Assembly: GCA_036674765.1 (NCBI GenBank)
Contig: JARVKI010000028.1
Coordinates: 186,001-250,000 of the forward strand
DNA: 64,000 bases
Direction: 5' to 3'
From: Seiridium cupressi
Taxonomy: Eukaryota > Ascomycota > Sordariomycetes > Amphisphaeriales > Sporocadaceae
Each line of letters opens with the position of its first letter. The stretch's first letter is position 1. Position numbers and translations under genes: made by a program. The notes under the pieces were generated by a model. That model had not been told where the DNA came from, searched no databases, and saw nothing but the letters and a program-made list of their open reading frames with translations. This document shows positions 47,232 to 56,784 of this stretch, one piece after another.

Positions 47232-50200
47232 TCACTCCCCATCTGTGAGCAGCTCTTCTACTAATGATTCTTCTTCCTGGCCTTCCTGGCCTTCCTGCAC
47301 TTCCTGCACTTCCTGCACTTCCTGCACTTCCTGCACTTCCTGCACTTCCTGCACTTCCTGCACTTCCTGCTGCCGTATAGTAGTGTCGTTGCTTGGGCCA
47401 TCTTCGTCTGACAACTCCTCTTCCTTGATAGGCTCTTGTGTAAGCACGCTGTCTTCTGTGACCGTCTTTTCATCGCCGGCTGCGGACATGCTCATCATGC
47501 TCATGCTTCGACTGACGCTTCTCCGGCTGACTTTGTCTTGCTCGGCAAATTGGTTGACAATCTTGCCGAGGCTCACGTGGATTTTGTACAGAGCGTTCCT
47601 ACTTGTGGCATCGGATAGAAGGTTTTCCTCTACAGCCACATTGATGTCTTCGTACAAGCTGCGAATCTTTTCTTCCGAGGAAGATGGCGAAACATAGAAC
47701 TTGCCGAATAACATGGCAATGACCTTCTTTTCGTCCTCTGTAGCTGGTGTTAGACACGACGGATCAGGGATGGGGAAACAGGGTTGTTGCTTACTGCTCA
47801 TATTTCCATTCAACTTTTCCAAGACATCGGCGGCAAAGTCAAGGTGCACATCGCCGTTGACGTTCTTTTTCTCTGCATCCATAGAGATGCCCGGCTGATA
47901 ACATTTCCGCGGGTCTGTCCAGTCTACCAAACACGCCCCAATGGTGTTGAGACTTGCCATCTCCTCGTTCACATCGGCGTCATCATCCTCTAGGCCTTCC
48001 CTCACGTTGTAGAGAGCATGTAAAGCATCAAGCGCCACAGAGCGCATCAGATCCTGGTTCTCGGCCCTTGAATAGCAGAACACGGGTAGGAAATAGTTTA
48101 GGGCTTGCCTCACGCTCTGGTTGCCGGCCGTCGACGGATCGAAATATGCCACGACTAGAGTCTTGAGAAGTTCTGATGAACTATCGTGGTCGGTCACAAC
48201 TCTACCCAAGAGGAGCTTCGAGGCCGCCACAGTGGCAGCACCTTGCACTTCGGGGTTCTTGGAACCAGACCGTAGTGCCTTGATGTACACTTTGAGTAAG
48301 GCGGGGTTGGTGGCAAGAAGCTGAGCGCCATGCACGTTCAGGATGTCGGTAAGAATCTGGAGAGCTGTGATTTGGAGGGCAGAATGACCTTTGGTGAAGA
48401 AATGCATAAAGAGTGTAAGGTTTTCTTCAGCGAGTGGGCGATCAAGTAGTGCGCAAAGTCCAAGGCAGACGAGTCCGCGTTCTCGGACGGGAGCTTCGTG
48501 GCTTCGAACAGCTGGGACCACGAGGTTGTTGAGCATGGCGACGAGATGGTCGTTTTCTTGCAGAGTGCCCTCCACGTTGGCGAGCATGCACTGAACAATG
48601 TGCAAGCACTTCATGTTGATCATGATCTCTCTGACGGCCTTGGCTCTAGCTTCCTCCTCGCTGAGATCCGAGTCTTTAGAGCGCTTGTCACCCTTGCTTG
48701 GTGTAGTGTCGTCGCTGACGTCCGAGCGAGCGGAGTGGAAGCTGTCATCGTCATTCTCAGGACTGGGCTCATCGACGATAGTATCATGGACATCAGCCAC
48801 TGCCTCGAGTACGACGCTGCAAAACTCCTTCTCACCAGCTGCGTCTGGCGAACAGATATCACGCAGAACACTAACCGTCAGTTTTGTGACCTCGTCCGGA
48901 AGTTCCGGGATCGAGAGCATCTGACGCAAGAGGGAGAACATTTTCCGGCGGCCAACCTCATCGGAGTAATCCAAAGTGAGAATGATATGAAGTAGCTGTT
49001 CAACGATGAACTCTTGCTCGACTGTGTCTTCTTCCTCGTCATCCTCGGTGATCTCCTGGCTATTCACCCTACGGATAGCCTCGACAAGCACCTTGAGGTA
49101 TCGTTCGAGGAAGAAGGCTAGCTTGGTAACCTCGGGCAGCTTTTCCTCGACAAGAGGCTCGAATTTACGGTTTCCTTCAGCACGGCAAAAGTCATTGAAG
49201 CTCCTGGCCATGAAGACAGCCTCGGCCGAGAGAGTTTCCCAAAAGTAGTCGTCAAACGTGACGGCTTCCCTGTAATCAGGGCGCCCCTCCCAGAACCCCT
49301 TCATAGCCTCAAGCGCAACACCATTCTCAACGCCGGAATTGACCACATCAATGCGCTCCAAAAGTTCAAGAAGTCCATCAAAACTCGGCTCCGGAGACTC
49401 AATTGGCTTTCCATCCTCGCCCAGAGGAGGCGCGCCGGCGCAGTCCTCTATCCATCGATCCCGGAAGAGACGGCCGGCTGCTTTCCTCACATTCTCGTCT
49501 CTATCTCTCAGGCCCCAACGGAGGAGCTTCTCGCGCATAGATAGTGAAAGATGACGAAAGTCACCCAGAGCGGGCAAGAGCCTCGAGTAGACGGCGCGTC
49601 GGGTCTGGGCATCCTGGTCTCGTGCCCTTTCCAGCAGATACGGCAAAGTATTGGGGAGAATGGGCAGGTTCACCAGGAGAGAGCGGCGCACCTCGGCACT
49701 GGGGTCGTTCTGCAGTACCTCGAGCAGCTTTTCAAGCAGACCAGTCTCGACACCATCATCGTCGCTATCCTCGGAATTAGCCATAGCTTCCACCTGGTTG
49801 CCTGCCAGTCTTCCAAGACCTAGAACAGCCTGTGCGCGGACCATGGCTTCCTTGTCGCGTATACGCTTGAGCAGGCCCTGTCGCAATTTTTGGAATAGGT
49901 CATCGTCGATGGCATCGAGAGAGTTGATGACATGCGAGACAAATTGGGTAGCTCTGTAACGGACGAACTTGTCCTTGGCCGTCATCAGGGGTAGAATGGC
50001 AGCCATGACCTGGGTGATGAGGCGAGTACTGGGAGTTTCGGGCATGGTACTAGCATCGACATCCTCTTCTCCCAGCAGCTCATTGTCCTTGTCGCTGGCA
50101 TGACGCAAGAACAGGCCGACGAAGCGGATGATCTTCTCGCCGACGCCCTCACTCTTCTTGACGGGCATGGCCCGCATGACGCAGCGAACGAACTCGGTGT

Positions 50201-50522
50201 TGAAGTCATTTTCGTCGAAATCGTCGGCCGGGGTGGCAGTAGGTTTCTTGGGACGGGTGGGCTCGTAGCAGCATGATTCGTGGATCTTGCGCAGGTTGAC
50301 TACGAGTTTTCGATGGGAAGCTGTTGTTTTTTGGGCATCTTTGAAGACTGCGCAAATCTGGGTGCGCAAGTGGTTTTCCGGGGGCTCGTCGGGTAGGTTT
50401 GTGCTGGCGGACGATATGCGTGAAGCTGTGGAAGCCCGCGAGTTTTGTGTCGCGACGGATGATCTGTGTGAGATGGCGGCACTTGAGGTGCGTGTCGACC
50501 TCGATGAAAGCCTGGCTGGCAT
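47232..50522 (-). CDS. YCG1: Condensin complex subunit 3 (YCG1/CND3, CAP-G)
   Basis: HEAT-repeat subunit of condensin that grips DNA with the kleisin Brn1 and is needed for mitotic chromosome compaction. Two exons on the minus strand, 50522-47795 and 47743-47232, give 1079 residues. Evidence: the disordered N-terminus (first 45 residues), then CAVFKDAQKTTASHRKLVVN, EFVRCVMRAMPVKKSEGVGE, KIIRFVGLFLRHASDKDNEL, MTAKDKFVRYRATQFVSHVI, LKRIRDKEAMVRAQAVLGLG, GLRDRDENVRKAAGRLFRDR, and in the second half the Cnd3 region ERGLVCLGLCALLDRPLAEE. The 51-nt intron (47744-47794) has GTAAGC, a CTAAC branch word and CAG; it is a multiple of three and stop-free, so the unspliced frame stays open. The C-terminal tail is a QEV repeat (see repeat entry). 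Start at the first ATG, MPARLSSRSTRTSS. Homology call secure. Confidence 0.95.
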   Translation of the reverse strand: MPARLSSRSTRTSSAAISHRSSVATQNSRASTASRISSASTNLPDEPPENHLRTQICAVFKDAQKTTASHRKLVVNLRKIHESCCYEPTRPKKPTATPADDFDENDFNTEFVRCVMRAMPVKKSEGVGEKIIRFVGLFLRHASDKDNELLGEEDVDASTMPETPSTRLITQVMAAILPLMTAKDKFVRYRATQFVSHVINSLDAIDDDLFQKLRQGLLKRIRDKEAMVRAQAVLGLGRLAGNQVEAMANSEDSDDDGVETGLLEKLLEVLQNDPSAEVRRSLLVNLPILPNTLPYLLERARDQDAQTRRAVYSRLLPALGDFRHLSLSMREKLLRWGLRDRDENVRKAAGRLFRDRWIEDCAGAPPLGEDGKPIESPEPSFDGLLELLERIDVVNSGVENGVALEAMKGFWEGRPDYREAVTFDDYFWETLSAEAVFMARSFNDFCRAEGNRKFEPLVEEKLPEVTKLAFFLERYLKVLVEAIRRVNSQEITEDDEEEDTVEQEFIVEQLLHIILTLDYSDEVGRRKMFSLLRQMLSIPELPDEVTKLTVSVLRDICSPDAAGEKEFCSVVLEAVADVHDTIVDEPSPENDDDSFHSARSDVSDDTTPSKGDKRSKDSDLSEEEARAKAVREIMINMKCLHIVQCMLANVEGTLQENDHLVAMLNNLVVPAVRSHEAPVRERGLVCLGLCALLDRPLAEENLTLFMHFFTKGHSALQITALQILTDILNVHGAQLLATNPALLKVYIKALRSGSKNPEVQGAATVAASKLLLGRVVTDHDSSSELLKTLVVAYFDPSTAGNQSVRQALNYFLPVFCYSRAENQDLMRSVALDALHALYNVREGLEDDDADVNEEMASLNTIGACLVDWTDPRKCYQPGISMDAEKKNVNGDVHLDFAADVLEKLNGNMSSKQQPCFPIPDPSCLTPATEDEKKVIAMLFGKFYVSPSSSEEKIRSLYEDINVAVEENLLSDATSRNALYKIHVSLGKIVNQFAEQDKVSRRSVSRSMSMMSMSAAGDEKTVTEDSVLTQEPIKEEELSDEDGPSNDTTIRQQEVQEVQEVQEVQEVQEVQEVQEVQEGQEGQEEESLVEELLTDGE
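47273..47371 (-). repeat. 9-bp coding minisatellite in YCG1 (QEV/QEG tail)
   Basis: Eleven 9-bp units read on the plus strand: two CTTCCTGGC, eight identical CTTCCTGCA (47291-47362) and one CTTCCTGCT. On the coding strand they encode Gln-Glu-Val and Gln-Glu-Gly triplets near the C-terminus of the condensin subunit. The units are identical at the nucleotide level, which points to recent slippage expansion. Confidence 0.95.
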
Positions 50523-51754
50523 GGTCGCCGACGTGTCTGCGCCTGGGATGGGTAAAGGAGACCTCTCGGCGGTCCTGGTACCTTAACTAGCAGATAGAAA
50601 GAATGTATCTATGAAGCAAAAGCAGTTCAAATAGAATCGGTAGGCGCATGCACTGACTAGACTAGTATCAGAAATGTTAGGAATTGTTGGAATGAAACTC
50701 AAAACACCACAGTGCTAAGTAATACAGAAACTATCGCCTATCAAGATCTGGTGGTGGGCAGAACGCGGTTTCGCGCGCTTCCATTTGTTTGGTTACTCCC
50801 TCGCTGGTGGCTGCTAGTCAACAAACGAATTCCCAAGATGGGGGGTAGCAGAGCAACAACACCCGTGCAGCTGCCGGTGGGCTCTAGCCTCAAGACACAA
50901 CACACCCTGGCTGGTTGGCGGCCAAGTCTTGCCTAGCGCCGACGCCGCTTTTACTAACACTAACACACGGCAAAGTGACTTTTCGTCGAGCGGCAGTATA
51001 AAAATGATTTATATACGTCTATATACGTTTCTATACAAATAAAATACACTTTTAAGCAAGTGCGGGAGATTCTTCCTTCCTCCTTTTCTTTCTGCGTATA
51101 GGCCCGTAGTATGTTTCCAAACAGGCAAAAAAGTAAGAGACCACTTACTGTACACTTGGCATCGGAACCGTCGTTCCCCCCTCTTTCTCTTTTCTATTTC
51201 TTAGACTCACATGGTGCGACGCCGAACACAAGCTCGATTTCGCAGCGGTGGATGACGAAACAATTATGCCAATGCCCAGGTATACATGCCTATTCAAGAG
51301 AGCCTAACAGTACCTAGGTATTATATTTCTTGCAAACAATACAATGAGGCCGGTCATTGTATACACAGCCCAGTATTCTAAGTCACAGCAAGCGGTACAC
51401 GCACCAATTCACTCATACAAAGGTACGTTATCGCACCATGAAAAACTTCAATATCTTTAGTTGATTGCACTGCGAGATTCAGTCTCCGTATATGAACGGT
51501 TACACATGCGGGGCGTTTCCCCCAGTGATAAAATGATTACGGACGCACAATGTATGTAAGATCCGCATGAGCTCAGCAGCAACCTAGAATACTGTGTTTC
51601 ACTATTGTACGACGTAAAAGAGGGGGCCCGAAAACCAGAGCTGAGATGCTTACCCTTTTACTGTAATTCTTTCAAGCTCGCGCCACACAGTTTTATATCA
51701 GAGAAATAATCATCATGGCTTGTGGTTTTGAAGTATCCGTGCTATCATTTAGCT
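50523..51754. other. Divergent promoter region between YCG1 and the membrane protein gene
   Basis: About 1.2 kb with no recognised gene. TATA-like words cluster at 50996-51050 (TATAAAAATGATTTATATACG and following), and a pyrimidine-rich tract follows at 51070-51095. Confidence 0.5.
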
Positions 51755-53516
51755 ATGCACAAATCATTCTTCTCTTATAAGCTTGAGCGCAGATACCATT
51801 TCAAATGGTTCACTTGGGTGATCATCATCGGAGGCGTAGCGCTCACGGCAATCTTTTCTACGATTAACGTTGCCGTCAACGGCTATGAGACCAGGTCTGT
51901 TCAGGTAGCGTACATTTGCTCACATGTTGGACTGACAGGGTCCGTAGCATCATCTATACAACAGACCTCAATAGCACGACGCCCAAAATATTGGTTCGAC
52001 AATCCCTTATTCTCCTGGACAAACAAGGTAAGGAGACTTCAGTGTAGAGCTATTCTCAATTGATAATGTTTTCTAGCCTTCTACCAAATGTGAACCCGCA
52101 GATATCCGAGTTGGACAACGTGCGTGGATCCCAGGCCAAGACCTCAAAACCTTTCGCTGATCGACGTCCAAGCAACAATATACACAAATAATCTCTTCGC
52201 TGCATATACGATCAGAGCCGTTTCAAAAGAGAATAATAACAACACAACGCCAGCGCCATCGCTGACTTATGGCAACGAGATACTTCAAAATTATAGTATG
52301 AGAGGAGTCTACTTATCGCTTGAAGGGTTGATGGATAGGGATGCAGTATCAGTTGCCAGAACGCGATGGAACGCTCGGCTCGCAGGAAGCGAAACCGTTA
52401 TGTTGTCAAGGTGAAAGGAAACTACTGACATATTATTCCTTATTCACAGAGTGATCTCATAGAGTGCGTTGTTGTGCGCGACGATACAGTCTCAACTATT
52501 ACGCTTAGTACATCACTAGACCCGACCATACCTTTCTCCCTCACTGCTGTGGACAAGATGCCAAATTCTCCTCTTTGGTGGTCCTGGGCTATGCTGTATG
52601 TCTTATCTTATTCCTGCTCATATTACTAGCTAAACTAACTTCAATTAAGCCTTTGGTATCACATCGAATCACTGTCGACATTCAATTCTATGACCGATGC
52701 AAGTGACGACGACATATTGAAAGGCTTTGCAAGTAAGTGTTCGGCCTAAACGGACGGACTACTGTCAAATGCTGACGAGACCTCTACCAAGCGTTTTTTG
52801 TCAACAGCTCCGAACCCGATGTCAAGAGCGAGTATTTCTTGCTGGTGCATGAGGGATACTTCTATTTGAACGATCTCAGCACTCGAGATAATATAGTGTT
52901 TGACCCCGATCAAAGCGTGCCGAACTGGGCACAGCACCCTGAGAAGTACGGCAATATCTCATTTGCAATCAACAATTACGTCAAGTCATTCTATACGCTG
53001 ATCATGACTGACCTCGGATCGAGCAACCCGACCCTGGTATCTGATACCGAAACCCTACGTTCCTACACTGAGAGCTTTCGACATGGGCCATCTTATGGAA
53101 TGTTCAGGCCGTTAACAACGCAAAGCTTCGTGGACTCCTCAGGGAACGGTCAGCCAGAAGATTTCATGATGAAACCTGCGACCTCGTATGCACAGTACAT
53201 CTGTCAACTACCCAAGTTGAAGTCTACCGGGTCGCTTATTGCAGCTGTAGTACTTGCAGATTTGGTGTTTCTATCGGCTGCTTGGAATTTACTCAATTGG
53301 GGTGCCAGTGGGTGGCTCCGAAGGGGGGACAGAATGGCGATGTTCTGTGAAGGGTGTGCACAATCACGTCAGACCACGGCACCTTGCGCAGGTAGTGATC
53401 CTGAAGATGGTAATACTTCTGTAGTCGACGTTGAAGAGAGAAGCTCTCAAAACCCTTCGAGGGATGGCCAATTTGGCGAAAGCACATACGAGTTACTCGA
53501 GAGAGAGGTCCAATGA
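51755..53516 (+). pseudogene. Fungal membrane protein of unknown function with a one-base frame break
   Basis: Resembles a large family of uncharacterised fungal membrane proteins that start with a YKLERRYHFKWFT segment followed by one transmembrane helix (VIIIGGVALTAIFSTINVAV), have a long extracytoplasmic domain, and end with a second helix (LIAAVVLADLVFLSAAWNLL) and a polar tail. Exons: 51755-52027, 52077-52410, 52452-52595, 52650-52732 and 52792-53516. Four of the five have correct length and phase. Exon 2 is one base short: it starts as PSTKCEPADIRVGQRAWIPG in one frame and continues as SLIDVQATIYTNNLFAAYTI in another, with the change near 52150-52160. Restoring the phase would give about 519 residues. 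It may be a true single-base deletion or a sequencing error; everything else looks intact, so it could still be a working gene. Function unknown. Confidence 0.6.
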
Positions 53517-54142
53517 ACGATACTAAGACTATAGCAGTTGACAAAGCTTAGTATCCCCAGCTCGACGGAGTGGTTTTGAGTAATCTCATTGCTAATCCGA
53601 CATCAAATTTTACCCGACATCTAACCATTTGACGTGACTAAATCCAAAGTGATGTCAAGTTTACTGGATTTGAGTGAGTTTGAGAGTATCGCGGATAGTG
53701 CAAGCCCCCTGGAGTTCTACTCTAGACTTCGTCTGAAACCGTTCACAATTTGTCTTCTAAAATAATGAGAACATTAATTTTAATAGCACCATCGTTAGTG
53801 CCCTCTATCTCCCTAAGAGATAATTTACTAGTCCCCAAACACCACTATATAGGTGGTTGTTACCAATTAAAATTAATCATGACAGTGATGGTACAGTGAA
53901 GGTTTTAGCTAGTTTCGGTGTTTGGGTACCTTACATTGTAGCCAGTCGTTTCGGTACCCCGCTGTAATTCTTGCGGGGTTATGCACTTAACACCTGTATC
54001 TCTTATCGCTGCGATAACCCAAATTCCTAGAACTTTTTTTTCTTTCCTGCGTAGGCACTGATAACGGGTCTATCAACTGGCACCAGACCCAATCAACCTG
54101 GACCCTTCTGTCAACTTACAACATTTTCGCAAGCCATACAGT
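53517..54142. other. Intergenic region upstream of NOP4
   Basis: About 0.6 kb. It contains the inverted-repeat element at 53773-53877 and, at 53956-53979, a hairpin with a 7-bp GC-rich stem (ACCCCGC / GCGGGGT) and a 10-base loop. A T-rich tract (54033-54045) precedes the NOP4 leader. Confidence 0.55.
53773..53877. repeat. Short element with 12-bp inverted terminal repeats (MITE-like)
   Basis: ATTAATTTTAAT at 53773-53784 is exactly mirrored by ATTAAAATTAAT at 53866-53877, enclosing 81 bp. Inside, CACCACTATATAGGTGG (around 53841-53857) is itself nearly palindromic. No coding capacity. It could be a miniature transposable element, a relic of one, or a chance AT-rich palindrome; no target-site duplication is obvious. 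Confidence 0.45.
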
Positions 54143-56446
54143 ATGGCCGGTAATTTGAAGAAGCGGTCTCGGGACGAGGCTGAGGATACGGTCACTTCCA
54201 AGCCCGAATCCTCGACCCAGCCAGCAGCAACCACCCCAGCATCGGCGCAAATACCAAGTGAACCCTCCTCCAAGAAAGCTCGAGTTGAAGCTGGCAGGTC
54301 TCTATTCGTCAGATCGCTTCCTCCTTCTGCTACCGACGAGACCCTGACCGACTTTTTCTCTGAACACTTCCCCGTGAAGAGTGCCGTTGTTGTCAAGGAT
54401 CCAACCACCAAGCTCTCCCGCGGTTATGGTTTCGTTGTACTCACCGATGCACAAGACGCGAACGATGCCAAGGAGAAGCTTCATGGCCAGAAGCTCGACG
54501 GCCGACCCATCAGCATAGAAGTCGCGAAGCCACGAGACCGCAAATCCACCACAGTTGACACCGAGAAGGAGGAGAGACGAGCCGCCGAAAAAGAGGCAAA
54601 GAAGCCCCCCAAGCTCATTGTCAGAAATTTACCATGGAGCATCAAGAAACCCGACCAGCTAGCCGCGCTCTTTCGCGGCTACGGAAAGATCTACTACTGT
54701 GATTTACCTCAGTCGAAGGGCAAACTCTCGGGCTTCGGCTTCGTGACCATGAAACGCAAGGGTGCTGAGAAAGCTATTGAAGCTGTTAATGGGAAGACAG
54801 TTGACGGAAGGACGCTTGCGGTCGACTGGGCAGTAAGCAAGCAGGAGTGGGGCACTTTGCAACAAGGTCAGAAACAGGACCAGGACAAGGAAAAGGATGA
54901 ATCTACCAGCAAGAGCAAGAACAAGCCTCCGAAACAGGCTAAAGGAGATGACAAGGATGGCCAGGATGTGAAGGAAGACGAGGATGAAGAGGAGGACGAA
55001 GATCTTCGAAACTTTATGAAGAACTTTGGAGACAAGCTTGAGGAGGAAGACAGCCAAGCCGAGGACGAGGAAGATCTTGGTGACGAAGACTCGGAAGGGG
55101 GCGATGCAGAAGACGATAGCGCCGATGATGACGAGGATCTAGAAGAAGAAGAAGAGCACAAGCCCTCCAAGCCACTCATGACGGATAACTCCTCGACCTT
55201 GTTTATCCGCAATCTACCCTTCTCCACCACGGACGCCGACTTGAAGAGCCATTTTGAACAATTTGGGCGAGTTCGATATGCTCGGGTTGTCATGGATCGT
55301 GCCACAGATCGGCCCGCCGGGACTGGTTTCGTCAACTTCATAAACCTTGAAGATGCGAAACAGTGCCTCAGGGGCGCACCACGTCCTCGACCCGCGGACC
55401 CGTCTGGCAAGCGATCTATCCTACAGGACGAATTAGCAGATGAGCAAGGTTTATACACCCTCGAGGGCAGAGTTTTGCAGCTTTCCCAGGCTGTAAGCAA
55501 GGGCGAAGCCACAAAGCTTACTGCCGAAGGTATTGCCACGCGTGATGGTAAAGATAGGGACAAGCGACGTCTATATTTACTTTCCGAAGGTACCATTTCG
55601 GCTGGCTCGCCGTTGTTTTCGCTGCTGTCAGCATCTGAGGTCAAGATGAGGGAAGAGAGTGCGGCTCAACGAAAGAAGCAGATCCAGAGCAACCCCAGCC
55701 TACACCTGAGCCTGACCCGTCTAGCAGTGAGAAATATCCCACGAAACATTACTCCGAAAGAAATGAAGGCCTTGGCGCGAGAAGCTGCTGTGGGCTTCTC
55801 TAGGGATGTCAAGGGTGGCCTTCGGGAGCCTCTATCCAAGGAGGAGCTCACGCGAGGTGGTGACGAGGACCGAGAGGCGGAGCGCAAGCGCAAGGAGAAG
55901 GGTAAGGGTATCGTCAGACAAGCCAAGATCGTCTTTGAAAATAAGGAGGGGTCTAAGGTAGCCGAGGGTGACGGTGCCGGCAAGAGTCGTGGTTATGGTT
56001 TCGTCGAGTATTCATCGCATAGATGGGCGCTCATGGGACTACGGTGGTTGAATGGCCACGCACTTCAGAATTCCGCTGGCAAAACACAACGGCTGATTGT
56101 TGAGTTTGCCATTGAGAATGCTCAGGTTGTCTCTAGACGCAACGACAGGCAAACCAAGTTTGGTAGAGGTGAGGAACCAAGTCAAGGAGGCCAAGAGCAG
56201 CGAAAGTTTGTCAGAGGGAACGATAACCCTCGTTTCAATCGTGATACTCGTGACAACGGCAGACCTGGGAAGTTCGGAAAGGGACCACAGCTCGCGAGAA
56301 AGTTCAAGCAAACGGACAATGGTAAAGCCGTTGATCAAAATGGCACCGAGTCAAAGAAGAGCGATACCCGTAATGCTCTTGAGCAGAAGATCATTGGCAG
56401 GAAAAGGATTATGAAAAAGAAGAAGGCGGGCATCCGCAAGAATTAA
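54143..56446 (+). CDS. NOP4: Nucleolar RNA-binding protein Nop4 (RBM28 family)
   Basis: Nucleolar protein with four RNA recognition motifs, required for 27S pre-rRNA processing and assembly of the large ribosomal subunit. One uninterrupted ORF of 767 residues. RRM1 is at about 52-130 (SLFVRSLPPSATDETLTDFF, RGYGFVVL), RRM2 at about 157-235 (KLIVRNLPWSIKKPDQLAAL, SGFGFVTM), RRM3 at about 350-450 (STLFIRNLPFSTTDADLKSH, GTGFVNF), and RRM4 at about 526-655 (LAVRNIPRNITPKEMKALAR, RGYGFVEY) with a long charged insert. Between RRM2 and RRM3 lies a strongly acidic region (about 270-341). The C-terminus is very basic (GRKRIMKKKKAGIRKN), as expected for nucleolar targeting. The length is a little above yeast Nop4 (685). 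Start at the first ATG, MAGNLKKRSRDEAED. It is convergent with the next gene. Confidence 0.96.
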   Translation: MAGNLKKRSRDEAEDTVTSKPESSTQPAATTPASAQIPSEPSSKKARVEAGRSLFVRSLPPSATDETLTDFFSEHFPVKSAVVVKDPTTKLSRGYGFVVLTDAQDANDAKEKLHGQKLDGRPISIEVAKPRDRKSTTVDTEKEERRAAEKEAKKPPKLIVRNLPWSIKKPDQLAALFRGYGKIYYCDLPQSKGKLSGFGFVTMKRKGAEKAIEAVNGKTVDGRTLAVDWAVSKQEWGTLQQGQKQDQDKEKDESTSKSKNKPPKQAKGDDKDGQDVKEDEDEEEDEDLRNFMKNFGDKLEEEDSQAEDEEDLGDEDSEGGDAEDDSADDDEDLEEEEEHKPSKPLMTDNSSTLFIRNLPFSTTDADLKSHFEQFGRVRYARVVMDRATDRPAGTGFVNFINLEDAKQCLRGAPRPRPADPSGKRSILQDELADEQGLYTLEGRVLQLSQAVSKGEATKLTAEGIATRDGKDRDKRRLYLLSEGTISAGSPLFSLLSASEVKMREESAAQRKKQIQSNPSLHLSLTRLAVRNIPRNITPKEMKALAREAAVGFSRDVKGGLREPLSKEELTRGGDEDREAERKRKEKGKGIVRQAKIVFENKEGSKVAEGDGAGKSRGYGFVEYSSHRWALMGLRWLNGHALQNSAGKTQRLIVEFAIENAQVVSRRNDRQTKFGRGEEPSQGGQEQRKFVRGNDNPRFNRDTRDNGRPGKFGKGPQLARKFKQTDNGKAVDQNGTESKKSDTRNALEQKIIGRKRIMKKKKAGIRKN

Positions 56447-56784
56447 GAGGGGTGATATCATTACATACATTCAACTGCTCAGCCACATCTTATTTCCTCA
56501 TTAGTTCGGCAAAGTGACTGTAGCTAATACCTTGTAGGCATTTTTGCCATTCATACTACTCAAGCCATCCTATCATCATTCCCACAGAATTTGAATTCTG
56601 CGTTGTTGGCGACAATCAGTGCATGGTTGTGTTGCCCATTGGCCTTGGGAGGTGAATATGATCTCTTGACAGATTGGAATGTAAACCTGTACGGGGTAGA
56701 AAATCCCTAAAGCAGGGTTCAGCATTTATGTGAAAGCTTTAATATGCGCCGTGTAATGAGTGGAATCTTGTTTGTTGGATCTCT
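56447..56784. other. Shared 3' region of two convergent genes
   Basis: 338 bp between the stop codons of NOP4 (+) and the minus-strand gene. Nothing recognised beyond presumed polyadenylation signals. Confidence 0.5.

Noticed and set aside
47245..47697. 150-codon plus-strand frame with a Ser-Cys-Thr repeat
   Set aside because: It is the antisense reading of the 9-bp repeat and flanks in YCG1; not a separate gene.
51900..51955. Possible intron near the start of the 51755-53516 gene (GTAGCG...GACAG)
   Set aside because: Using it brings a stop into frame, while reading straight through stays open and reaches the conserved WFDNPLFSWTNK segment.
54868..55644. 258-codon minus-strand Ser-rich frame
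   Set aside because: Antisense shadow of the acidic region and RRM3 of NOP4 (GAG/GAC codons read as Ser/Leu).
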